This document shows, piece after piece, positions 17,580-24,963 of a DNA stretch of 61,243 bases (within the stretch, counting starts at the first letter, position 1; the number at the start of each line of letters is the position of its first letter). The stretch is from Sphingorhabdus sp. EL138. Its GTDB lineage: Bacteria > Pseudomonadota > Alphaproteobacteria > Sphingomonadales > Sphingomonadaceae. The stretch lies in the NCBI RefSeq assembly GCF_945890115.1, contig NZ_CAMDCK010000016.1:1-61243 (forward strand), given 5' to 3'. The notes under the pieces were generated by a model. That model searched no databases. It was not told the DNA's origin and saw nothing but the letters and a program-made list of their open reading frames with translations. Made by a program: the position numbers and the translations under genes.

Positions 17580-18007
17580 TGACCGGCCAGATAGAAAAAT
17601 TTCTCCCCTGCCCGACCCCAGAATCCGCGCCTTTCTGGCAGGGCTGCCGCGATCATAAACTATTGCTGCAATATTGTGCGGCCTGCGGCACGCATCAATT
17701 CTACCCGCGCATTATCTGCGCGAACTGCATGTCCCAACAACTGGAATGGCGTGAAGCCAGCGGACGCGGCACTGTGGAAACCTACAGCATCGTCACGCGC
17801 GCTGTGTCGGACGCATATGCAGCAGACGTCCCCTATGTTATTGCCCTAATCACGCTTGAGGAAGGCCCGCGAATGATGAGCAATGTCATCGGCTGCGATG
17901 TCGAAAGCGTAAAATGCGGCGTCGCCGTCGAAGTGGTTTTCGAGCAGTGGTCGGCTGAAATCACTATGCCCAAATTCCGGCCTGTCGCAGGTCATCCTGC
18001 AAGCTAG
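17579..18007 (+). CDS. DUF35 OB-fold, zinc-ribbon protein (aldolase partner)
   Basis: The 142-residue protein has the DUF35 layout: an N-terminal helix, a zinc ribbon with two CxxC pairs (CAAC and CANC, about residues 38-55), and an OB-fold with EASGRGTVETYSIVTRA and PYVIALITLEEGPRMMSNVIG. DUF35 proteins are obligate partners of thiolase-like proteins, including the Ltp2 aldolase. It overlaps the thiolase-like gene by one base (TGATG), supporting a complex. In mycobacterial ChsH2 this domain is fused to a MaoC domain; here it stands alone. It ends the operon and converges on the azoreductase gene. Confidence 0.9.
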   Translation: MTGQIEKFLPCPTPESAPFWQGCRDHKLLLQYCAACGTHQFYPRIICANCMSQQLEWREASGRGTVETYSIVTRAVSDAYAADVPYVIALITLEEGPRMMSNVIGCDVESVKCGVAVEVVFEQWSAEITMPKFRPVAGHPAS

Positions 18008-18061
18008 GCGAAGATGTGGGCCCTGCATAGCGGGTAACAGACCATCCTAGTCGGGGCACAG

Positions 18062-18691
18062 TCACAGCGTATTAGCAAGACGGTCCGCGTCAGCAAAAGC
18101 CTGTGCCATAGCCGCCGCGACAACATCGTCAGGGCCGAAAGTTCCCGCCACGCGCACCGCACTGATGTCCGTCACACCGATGAAGCCCAACCATGCCTTC
18201 AAATATGCGAGTTGAAAATCCAGCCCGTCAATTTCGGGCAGGCTGCCAAAGGGCATTGCGCTGGCAGCAACGATTATCGCCCGCCGTCCCTGAGCCAACC
18301 CTTCGACATTGCCAACGCTATCGTTGCGGAATGTGAGGCCCGGCTGGGTCAAGATATCAATATATTGTTTCAGCCGATACGGGATGCCGAAATTCCACAT
18401 CGGTGTGGCTATCAAATAGCTATCAAATGACAGAAATTGATCAGTCCATTTCTTCAGATCTCGCCATGCGTCTACTTGCTCAGGATCAACCGCATCGCCG
18501 GCGAGCAAATGATAGCGACCTGCAACGGCATCTTGATCAAATGCGGGCAAATCTATCTCGAACAAGTCAAGACGCTCGACTGATAATGCTGGATTTCGCT
18601 CTTTAAGGCTCGCCAGCAAATGATCGGCAACCATGGCTGATCGCGACCGTTCCTTGCGTGGACTGGCCCCGATATACAGCAGCCTGTTCAT
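18062..18691 (-). CDS. FMN-dependent NADH:quinone/azo oxidoreductase, AzoR-like
   Basis: The 209-residue flavodoxin-like protein matches the AzoR family: IGASPRKERSRS for the FMN phosphate, ATPMWNFGIPYRLKQYIDILTQPGLTF for the flavin ring and the dimer. Members reduce quinones, azo compounds and nitroaromatics with NADH. It overlaps the Rieske ferredoxin gene by 4 bp (ATGA), so the two proteins are made together. Since the window has no ferredoxin reductase, this flavoprotein might feed electrons to the ferredoxin; that is inference. Quinone detoxification in the pathway is the plainer reading. Confidence 0.88.
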   Translation of the reverse strand: MNRLLYIGASPRKERSRSAMVADHLLASLKERNPALSVERLDLFEIDLPAFDQDAVAGRYHLLAGDAVDPEQVDAWRDLKKWTDQFLSFDSYLIATPMWNFGIPYRLKQYIDILTQPGLTFRNDSVGNVEGLAQGRRAIIVAASAMPFGSLPEIDGLDFQLAYLKAWLGFIGVTDISAVRVAGTFGPDDVVAAAMAQAFADADRLANTL

Positions 18692-19020
18692 TCAACATCC
18701 ATGTCGATGTGGATGACATCGTCGATTATTTCGACGTCCCAGACATTTATCGGCAATTTCGTTAATGTCCCCATGGCGGAACCATCACGCATGTCGAAGC
18801 GGACACCGTGCGCGGGACAAAAGATATGAAACCCCTTCAATTTGCCGCCTTCGAGGGCCTGCAAGGCATGGCTGCACCTGTTCTCGATAGCGAACACGCC
18901 AGCAGGAGTGCGGGCGACGAGCAAAGACTTTCCATGCAAAGCGAACGTACGGGTGCCATTTTCGGGAATATCGCAAAGCGGCGCGACAGGTATTTTCACG
19001 GTTTCAGCATCCTTGATCAA
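18688..19020 (-). CDS. Rieske-type [2Fe-2S] ferredoxin
   Basis: The 110-residue soluble protein has a Rieske cluster-binding pattern C49-x-H51 (RCSHALQAL) and C68-x2-H71 (FCPAHGVRF). The size and absence of a signal peptide fit the ferredoxin component of ring-hydroxylating oxygenases or the NirD-like small Rieske proteins. It is divergent from the Rieske oxygenase at 19181, sharing a 160-bp promoter region with two dyads. It probably supplies electrons to one or both oxygenase alpha subunits. Confidence 0.9.
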   Translation of the reverse strand: MIKDAETVKIPVAPLCDIPENGTRTFALHGKSLLVARTPAGVFAIENRCSHALQALEGGKLKGFHIFCPAHGVRFDMRDGSAMGTLTKLPINVWDVEIIDDVIHIDMDVE

Positions 19021-19069
19021 CGATGTGCCTAATCAGTCGAAAACGCATGTAAATCCCTTCGAAAAATCT

Positions 19070-19093
19070 GCATCTTTTACCCGCTAAAGATGC
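19070..19093. promoter_or_regulatory. 24-bp dyad between ferredoxin and Rieske oxygenase genes
   Basis: GCATCTTT and AAAGATGC are perfect 8-bp arms with an 8-bp spacer. It lies 50 bp from the ferredoxin start and 87 bp from the oxygenase start, so it could control both divergent genes. Confidence 0.4.
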
Positions 19094-19112
19094 CTGAAGT
19101 GCCTTGAAAAAG

Positions 19113-19124
19113 CAAACATGATTG
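19113..19124. promoter_or_regulatory. Shared near-palindrome CAAACATGATTG, copy 1
   Basis: CAAACATGATTG matches its own reverse complement at 10 of 12 positions (CAAwCATGwTTG) and is preceded by an A-tract. An identical 12-mer, inverted and with the same A-tract, lies at 24898-24909. Both copies end 54-56 bp before a Rieske oxygenase start codon. Confidence 0.5.
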
Positions 19125-19180
19125 TCGTTTTGGGTTAGCACTCTATACGAGATTACAGCAGTTTTTAAAGGTCATGGGCT

Positions 19181-20395
19181 ATGGATGCGAAAACGACGCG
19201 GCGTATCAAAGACAACATCGCATTCGAAGCCGCGCGCACCGAGCCCCCGGCGGGTTTTCCGCGGCTACCCGACATCGCAGCGGCCCGCTATACCGATCCG
19301 CAATTTCTTGAATTGGAAAAACAGGGTCTTTGGAAACGCAGCTGGCTTTATGCTGGCCACGCCAGCCAAGTCGCTGAACCGGGAAGCTGGTTCCTCACGC
19401 GCAATACCGGGACGCCCATTCTGATCGTGCGTGATCTGCAGGGTGAATTGCGCGCCTTCTACAACACCTGCCGCCATCGCGGTGGGCCACTTGTCACCGA
19501 AGAGGCCGGCCAAGGTCGGGGCTTTGTCTGCGGCTATCACGGCTGGAGCTATACGCTCGATGGTCAGTTGAAATCGGTACGCGACAAGCGCGATTTCGTC
19601 GATCTCGACTTTGCCTGTCGGTCGCTGCTGTCTGTCCGCTGTGAAATGCTGGGTGGCTGGATTTTTATCAACGAGGAGGCTGATGCGTTGGGGCTGCTCG
19701 AGAGCTTAGGGCCGTTGGAAAGCGAACTTCGGCAATTTGATCTCGACAATCTCATGCTCGTCCAATCGCGCAGCTATGACGTTGCTTGTAACGTGAAAGT
19801 GCTGCTGGATGTATTCTTGGAAGTGTATCATCTAAAATCGATCCACCAGAACACGGCCGACCGGTTCCTCGATCACCGCGGTATGACCGCCACCCTTTGG
19901 CCGCATGGCCATTCACGGATGATCACGCCCAATCGTCGGCCAGATTGGATCGATCCCGGCACACGGGGAATGCCGGAAATCGCAAGCGTCACCGAGATTC
20001 CCCGCATAAACAATGTCAGTTACAACATCTTTCCCAATATCGTAATGCCCCCAACAGCAACGGGTATACCCATGCTCGTTTTCTGGCCAAAAACGGCGAA
20101 CTCGATGCAGATTGAATGCCATTGGTTTGGCCCCAAGCTACCAGCAAAAGACCTTAGCCCGCTTTGGGAAACACGGATCAAAAACTTTGAAACGATCCTG
20201 CTCGAAGATTTAAGGTTCGCGTCACAGATTCAGGAATCCGTCGAAGGTCCTGGTTTCATAGGCATGCCCCTCAACTATCAGGAGCGCCGCATCTATCATT
20301 GGCACGAGGAAGCAGATCGCCGGATTGGCCCCGAACGCGTGCCAGCCGCCATGCGCGTCCAACAGGTGCTTAACGACTGGGTTGAAAAGCTTTGA
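19181..20395 (+). CDS. Rieske non-heme iron oxygenase, alpha subunit (first copy)
   Basis: The 404-residue protein has a Rieske domain (C97-x-H99, C117-x2-H120) and a catalytic domain with iron ligands in DVFLEVYHLKSIH (H217, H222) and a later acidic ligand region ETILLEDLRFASQIQ. The bridging residue three before the first histidine is glutamate (E214), as in CntA-type enzymes, rather than the aspartate of naphthalene dioxygenase. No beta subunit is nearby, so an alpha-only trimer is likely. It acts in the cytoplasm with the divergently encoded ferredoxin. The substrate is unknown; demethylation or hydroxylation are both known for this group. Confidence 0.92.
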   Translation: MDAKTTRRIKDNIAFEAARTEPPAGFPRLPDIAAARYTDPQFLELEKQGLWKRSWLYAGHASQVAEPGSWFLTRNTGTPILIVRDLQGELRAFYNTCRHRGGPLVTEEAGQGRGFVCGYHGWSYTLDGQLKSVRDKRDFVDLDFACRSLLSVRCEMLGGWIFINEEADALGLLESLGPLESELRQFDLDNLMLVQSRSYDVACNVKVLLDVFLEVYHLKSIHQNTADRFLDHRGMTATLWPHGHSRMITPNRRPDWIDPGTRGMPEIASVTEIPRINNVSYNIFPNIVMPPTATGIPMLVFWPKTANSMQIECHWFGPKLPAKDLSPLWETRIKNFETILLEDLRFASQIQESVEGPGFIGMPLNYQERRIYHWHEEADRRIGPERVPAAMRVQQVLNDWVEKL

Positions 20396-20422
20396 TATAA
20401 GTATGGCCCATCGCGGCCACGA

Positions 20423-22318
20423 TTACTTGCCGCCCGGCGTGAAGACCATGAGAAGGTTACCCGGCATATGGTAATAAAGACCATAGCCAGAATTGACGAC
20501 GACATGGCCATTGGCCACTGTCGCACCCGGGCCGCTCATGCCCCCGCCCCTCGCTGTCGAACCTGAAATCGTCTGTACAGGCAATGTTGTATCCACAGTC
20601 CATATGGCTTTACCCGAACGGCTGTCATAGGCCCTAAAGCGACCATCAAGATGCCCCGCGAAGACAAATCCGTTCAAAGCCGTAACGGCCGCGGAAATGC
20701 CGGGATCACAGTTTTCCCGATTGCCGCAAATATTATCTGCTTTTGACTTCCAAAATACACGGCCATTTGCAGCATCGATTGCGTGGATACCGGCCCCGCG
20801 TAGCTTTGCACTATAAACGCGGCCGTCTTTCGTATCTTCCATGTCATTAATTGGAACGTAAACAAGACGCCCTTGGGCTGCCATTCCAAAATGAACGCCA
20901 CCCTGCGTTCCGCCATGGCCAAGGGTCGTTTTCCACACAGTCTTCCCCGTATCCGGGTCAAGGCCATAGACATCCGCCGATTTCTGTCCAGCAACGATCA
21001 TGTTTTTTCCGCCACCTATTGGCACAACAAGCACGGAAGCCGCCACATCGAGATCGGGGCCATTTTCCTTGGGGCAATTGTCATTGCCTATCATGCAACC
21101 CACATTCCAGGCATCGCCTTTGGTCAGCTGGGTCACCCAAATCCGTTTACCCGTTTTTGCATTTACAGCAAACACGGCGTCGCTATTCCCATCAGCAGGG
21201 GAAGAGTAATTCTCTCCCGATCCGAAATAGACACGGTTTGTTGCCGCATCAAAAGTAGGGCTATTCCAAATTGGAGCGCCCGATGGCCCGATAATATCCG
21301 TTCCAACTTTGGTCTTGCCATAACGAACGCCCGGAGCGGTAACACTATAATGCCGCCAATTGACGGAACCCGACTTGGCATTAAGTGCCACGACCGAACC
21401 CCTAAAAGTGCAGCATGCATAATTTGGATCGGCAGCAGCGGTTACTTCCAGTGACGAGACAGGAACGAAGATCTGCCCGCCTCCAATGGTGGGCGTTCCT
21501 GTGATCGTTGCGTTTGAATGGTCATCCATTTTCGCCTTCCAAACGAGCTTACCCGTCATCGCATCAAGAGCATACATGCGGGCCAGCACATCCCCGAAAT
21601 ATAGCCGCTTTGTCTCAGGATCTATAACGACAGCGGTTCGCACTTCAGCGGATGCCCGGAAAGACCAACGCATACAGCCTGTTTCGAGATCAAACGCGTA
21701 CACTGTACCGTCTTGGCTTCCCACAAACACCGCGCCCCAGCCGATGGATGGCTGAGACCTCGCCCTTTGGGCCTTTGGATAAGCGAACGCCCATTTCAGC
21801 TTTAGCTGCGGGACTTGTTCCTTGGTCAAACCTGCTTGTTGGGACGAAATATATCTTCTGTTATCATGCCCCCAGCCCGTCTTCGCGGGCAGCGATGCCG
21901 TGTCAAACCGCGCAAACTGCGCATTGCATGAAGCAGGCGGCGCAGGTGCCTTGTAATCTGCAAGTGATGTGCGGGTCAGATATTCTGCAATCTGCAGGCG
22001 TTGCAGAGGCGAAAGTTTGGCGGCCTGCTGGCTCATTATCCCGCCATTCATGGAAGCCAGGATAGCGTCCGGGGCCATCATTTCAAGCCAGACCTGCTGA
22101 GGTGCTTTGGGCACGCCACCATTATGGCAGGCGGCGCAATTTTCTTGAAACAGGCCCTTTCCGGGATGCTTCTCTACATCGATGGCTGGGCCATCTCGCG
22201 ACTGCATTTCGTCAGTCGAAGTCATTCTTTCCCCGCCGACCTTGTCAGCAGATGGTTCACTACACCCTGACAAGGCAAGCGACGCAGCTAAAACCAATCC
22301 GATCCAACTGCGTCGCAT
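20423..22318 (-). CDS. Periplasmic PQQ-dependent dehydrogenase with N-terminal cytochrome c domain
   Basis: The 631-residue protein has a lipoprotein signal (LALSGC, C19), a heme c site C61-AAC-H65 and then an eight-bladed PQQ beta-propeller with tryptophan-dock repeats. The vicinal cysteines in NYACCTFRGS could make the disulfide near PQQ. The domain order, cytochrome before propeller, and the size match polyvinyl-alcohol dehydrogenase (PVADH) of sphingomonads; most quinohemoproteins have the cytochrome at the C-terminus. It oxidises alcohols in the periplasm and passes electrons to the respiratory chain. It probably shares a transcript with the upstream TonB receptor 20 bp away. No PQQ-synthesis gene is in the window. 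Confidence 0.85.
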   Translation of the reverse strand: MRRSWIGLVLAASLALSGCSEPSADKVGGERMTSTDEMQSRDGPAIDVEKHPGKGLFQENCAACHNGGVPKAPQQVWLEMMAPDAILASMNGGIMSQQAAKLSPLQRLQIAEYLTRTSLADYKAPAPPASCNAQFARFDTASLPAKTGWGHDNRRYISSQQAGLTKEQVPQLKLKWAFAYPKAQRARSQPSIGWGAVFVGSQDGTVYAFDLETGCMRWSFRASAEVRTAVVIDPETKRLYFGDVLARMYALDAMTGKLVWKAKMDDHSNATITGTPTIGGGQIFVPVSSLEVTAAADPNYACCTFRGSVVALNAKSGSVNWRHYSVTAPGVRYGKTKVGTDIIGPSGAPIWNSPTFDAATNRVYFGSGENYSSPADGNSDAVFAVNAKTGKRIWVTQLTKGDAWNVGCMIGNDNCPKENGPDLDVAASVLVVPIGGGKNMIVAGQKSADVYGLDPDTGKTVWKTTLGHGGTQGGVHFGMAAQGRLVYVPINDMEDTKDGRVYSAKLRGAGIHAIDAANGRVFWKSKADNICGNRENCDPGISAAVTALNGFVFAGHLDGRFRAYDSRSGKAIWTVDTTLPVQTISGSTARGGGMSGPGATVANGHVVVNSGYGLYYHMPGNLLMVFTPGGK

Positions 22319-22338
22319 AACCTTATCCTCGCTTCTCT

Positions 22339-24807
22339 TTAGAACTTCGCGCCAGCTTCAACGCCAAAATAGCGCGGCGGACCGTAGAGCGTGAATGTCC
22401 ACAAACCACCAACAACTTGGCTAGCGGTTTCATAACGCTTATCGGTCAGGTTCTTGCCAACGAGACGGAGCGAATATTTATCGTCCAAATCGGTAAGGGT
22501 GATCGACCCATTCAGCAAAGTCCGAGCACGCAGGAAGGTGTTATCCCGCACATCGGCAATCGACTGCGTAAACAGGTTCTGCCCGACATAGCTAACATTG
22601 GCATTTACTGCCAATTTCAGATTGCCGCTGACTGGTGTTGAATAAGTCCCATCGACGGACCATTGCCATTTAGGTGCACGGTCCATCGGAGCTTTCGACA
22701 GATCATAGCCTGCGGGTATCGGCGTTGCATATTTCCGGTACTTCGCATCTTGATAGCCAAGAACGCCGCGAAGGGTAAGCCCATCGGTTGGGATCAGTGT
22801 TGCCTCTGCCTCAAGGCCCTTTACCCGGGCGCTTGCTGCGTTGAAGAAACGTGTGACCTGATTAGGCTGGCCATTGACAACGATGGGCACAACAATCTGC
22901 TTTTGCAGATCGCTATAATCCACCCAGAAACCGGTCAGGTTAAGCCGCGCGCGGTTGTCCAGGAACTGAGTCTTTACACCAGCCTCATAGCTATCGGCCT
23001 TCTCCGGTTTTGTCGCAGCGGATGCTTTGGCAAATGCCGCCAAGTCAGTCCCAAACGGCCCGAAGCCACCGATCTGGTCGTTGAAGCCGCCGCCCTTGAA
23101 ACCATGAGAATAGGTCGCATACAAGAACGTATCTTCACTGGCCTTATAGGAAGCGGAGAACCGATAAGTCGGCTCATTATCGCTTGCGCGCACGGTGACG
23201 ACGCCAGCTTTATAGTTGTAAACACTCGCATCAAGAGGCTGCTCGATTTTGATGCTTGGATCAAACGCCCCGCCCAATGCCGGTATGAATACCTGCTGGC
23301 GACCGCGCCACGTTTTGCGTTCCCAAGTGTAGCGACCGCCCGCTGTGAGTGAAAGCTTGTCATTTACCTTGAAAGTGCCCTCGGCAAACACAGCTGTCGA
23401 TTTCGCCTTTTGCGCGTTGCACAAAAGATAAGGCGAATTGTTCCAGGCACCGAAGGGCAGAGGACCGCCCGTAAGATCAAGGAAGCCAAGCAACTGGTTT
23501 ACGCAGAAATCAGCTTCGTCCCTTTGGTAGAAGCCGCCAGCAACAAAATCAAATGCACCACCTAGGTCTGAGGCAAAGCGCAATTCTTGCTGCCAAGTCT
23601 TGCGGTCGTCATCGCGCGTGGCATCGAACAGAGACAGAACCGAACCGTCTGCAGCTACTGGAGCCTGACCGGTGTAGGTGTTCGGCAAGCGCGAACGCTG
23701 GCTGCGCCAACCGGTGATTGACGTGAACGTGCCCATTCCGACATCCAGGTTCATGTTGAGGTAGACGCCATCGACATTTACGACATGGCCATCCTGCATC
23801 CGCATCAGACCATCTTGACGGTTCGACACGCCTCCATTGTTAAGGGGGTCAGTGTTCTTGTTGCCGCGCGAACCAACATTCAGGGCATCGAACAAGAAGA
23901 AACGGCCGCCGCCATTGACAGGCGTTTCATTCACTGTCGCAGGCGTTTCCGAACTATCGCGGATCATTTCATATTGCAGCAAGGCATCAAAATTGTCTGA
24001 TGGCTCCCAAAGCAATTTGGCACGCAAATTATAGACATCTGCGCCGCCCACGCGGCTGCCATCGCCACAACCCGACCGGCCAACAAATTTCGCCGTGGTT
24101 GCGGGCAACGCCGGTGGTGTCGTTAAAAAGGTTCCAACCGGACCATAGCAAGCGCCGTTGCGCACGAAACCGTCCGAATATTCATATCCGCCAACAAGGC
24201 GCAATGCGAGTTGGTCTTGGATGATTGGAATATTGACTGCTGCGTTGCCGCTGTAAGACTTAAAGCTACCGGCCGCGAGGCGGAACTCAGCTCCAAAACT
24301 GGAGAGATCTGGCCGCTTTGTTTTCACTGTCACAGCGCCGCCGATTGCGTTCTTGCCGAACAATGTACCTTGCGGTCCGCGCAACACTTCAACTTGCTGC
24401 ACATCAAAGGTATCCAACAACTGCGTTTGAACGCTGGCCATGACAAAGTCGTCAACAGTTACCAGCACGGACGGCTCAAAATAAACGATGATGTTATTCT
24501 GCCCAACGCCACGCATCGCGAAGGAGGCTGCATTGAAGCCAGTTATCTTTGCGGCGGAGAAGTTAGGAACAAAAGACGCAAGATCGCCGATATTGTCAGG
24601 GCTTGCCTGCTCGATGATGGTTTGGTCGACTGCGGTGATTGCAATCGGTGTCGTCTGGAGATTGGAGTCGCGCCGCGTCGCGGTGACAATGATCTCTGAC
24701 AGGCCAGTCTCGTCTGAAGTGACTTCCGTCGTCTGTGCAAAAGCAGGTGTTGCAAGCGCCAGCACTAAACCTGTGCCTAAGCCGCGCGTGAAAATTTTAC
24801 TAACCAT
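22339..24807 (-). CDS. TonB-dependent outer-membrane receptor
   Basis: The 822-residue protein has a signal peptide (MVSKIFTRGLGTGLVLALATPAFAQ in outline), TonB-box-like LSEIIVTATRR, a plug with VEVLRGPQGTLFGKNAIGGAVTVKT and a C-terminal barrel ending YFGVEAGAKF. The ATG at 24807 was chosen because GGAGGG lies 9 bp upstream. It diverges from the second Rieske oxygenase and precedes the PQQ dehydrogenase by 20 bp. The layout suggests substrate import followed by periplasmic alcohol oxidation. Confidence 0.9.
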   Translation of the reverse strand: MVSKIFTRGLGTGLVLALATPAFAQTTEVTSDETGLSEIIVTATRRDSNLQTTPIAITAVDQTIIEQASPDNIGDLASFVPNFSAAKITGFNAASFAMRGVGQNNIIVYFEPSVLVTVDDFVMASVQTQLLDTFDVQQVEVLRGPQGTLFGKNAIGGAVTVKTKRPDLSSFGAEFRLAAGSFKSYSGNAAVNIPIIQDQLALRLVGGYEYSDGFVRNGACYGPVGTFLTTPPALPATTAKFVGRSGCGDGSRVGGADVYNLRAKLLWEPSDNFDALLQYEMIRDSSETPATVNETPVNGGGRFFLFDALNVGSRGNKNTDPLNNGGVSNRQDGLMRMQDGHVVNVDGVYLNMNLDVGMGTFTSITGWRSQRSRLPNTYTGQAPVAADGSVLSLFDATRDDDRKTWQQELRFASDLGGAFDFVAGGFYQRDEADFCVNQLLGFLDLTGGPLPFGAWNNSPYLLCNAQKAKSTAVFAEGTFKVNDKLSLTAGGRYTWERKTWRGRQQVFIPALGGAFDPSIKIEQPLDASVYNYKAGVVTVRASDNEPTYRFSASYKASEDTFLYATYSHGFKGGGFNDQIGGFGPFGTDLAAFAKASAATKPEKADSYEAGVKTQFLDNRARLNLTGFWVDYSDLQKQIVVPIVVNGQPNQVTRFFNAASARVKGLEAEATLIPTDGLTLRGVLGYQDAKYRKYATPIPAGYDLSKAPMDRAPKWQWSVDGTYSTPVSGNLKLAVNANVSYVGQNLFTQSIADVRDNTFLRARTLLNGSITLTDLDDKYSLRLVGKNLTDKRYETASQVVGGLWTFTLYGPPRYFGVEAGAKF

Positions 24808-24851
24808 TAGATAGTTCCCTCCAATTTCATTCAAGCGGTTGTTTTTTGCTT

Positions 24852-24864
24852 TTGCACCACTCGA
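24852..24864. promoter_or_regulatory. Shared 13-mer TTGCACCACTCGA
   Basis: The same 13 bases occur at 4336-4348 on the same strand, in another divergent promoter region in front of a TonB receptor. TTGC also precedes both copies by a few bases. Here it lies 45 bp upstream of the minus-strand receptor and 100 bp upstream of the oxygenase. Confidence 0.4.
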
Positions 24865-24897
24865 TTCTTAAGGTCTGCCACATATCAAAATAACAAT

Positions 24898-24909
24898 CAA
24901 TCATGTTTG
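24898..24909. promoter_or_regulatory. Shared near-palindrome CAATCATGTTTG, copy 2
   Basis: This is the reverse complement of the motif at 19113-19124, followed by seven T, which mirrors the A-tract of copy 1. It lies 54 bp before the start of the second Rieske oxygenase gene and 90 bp from the divergent TonB receptor start. Confidence 0.5.
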
Positions 24910-24963
24910 TTTTTTTCTAAAACCGTGCCATTATACGGTCCGATAGCAAAAGGAGGTCAGTTA

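Noticed and set aside
22663-23352. 229-codon plus-strand frame inside the TonB receptor at 22339-24807
   Set aside because: It is antisense to a full receptor with all family motifs, and no start signal is present.
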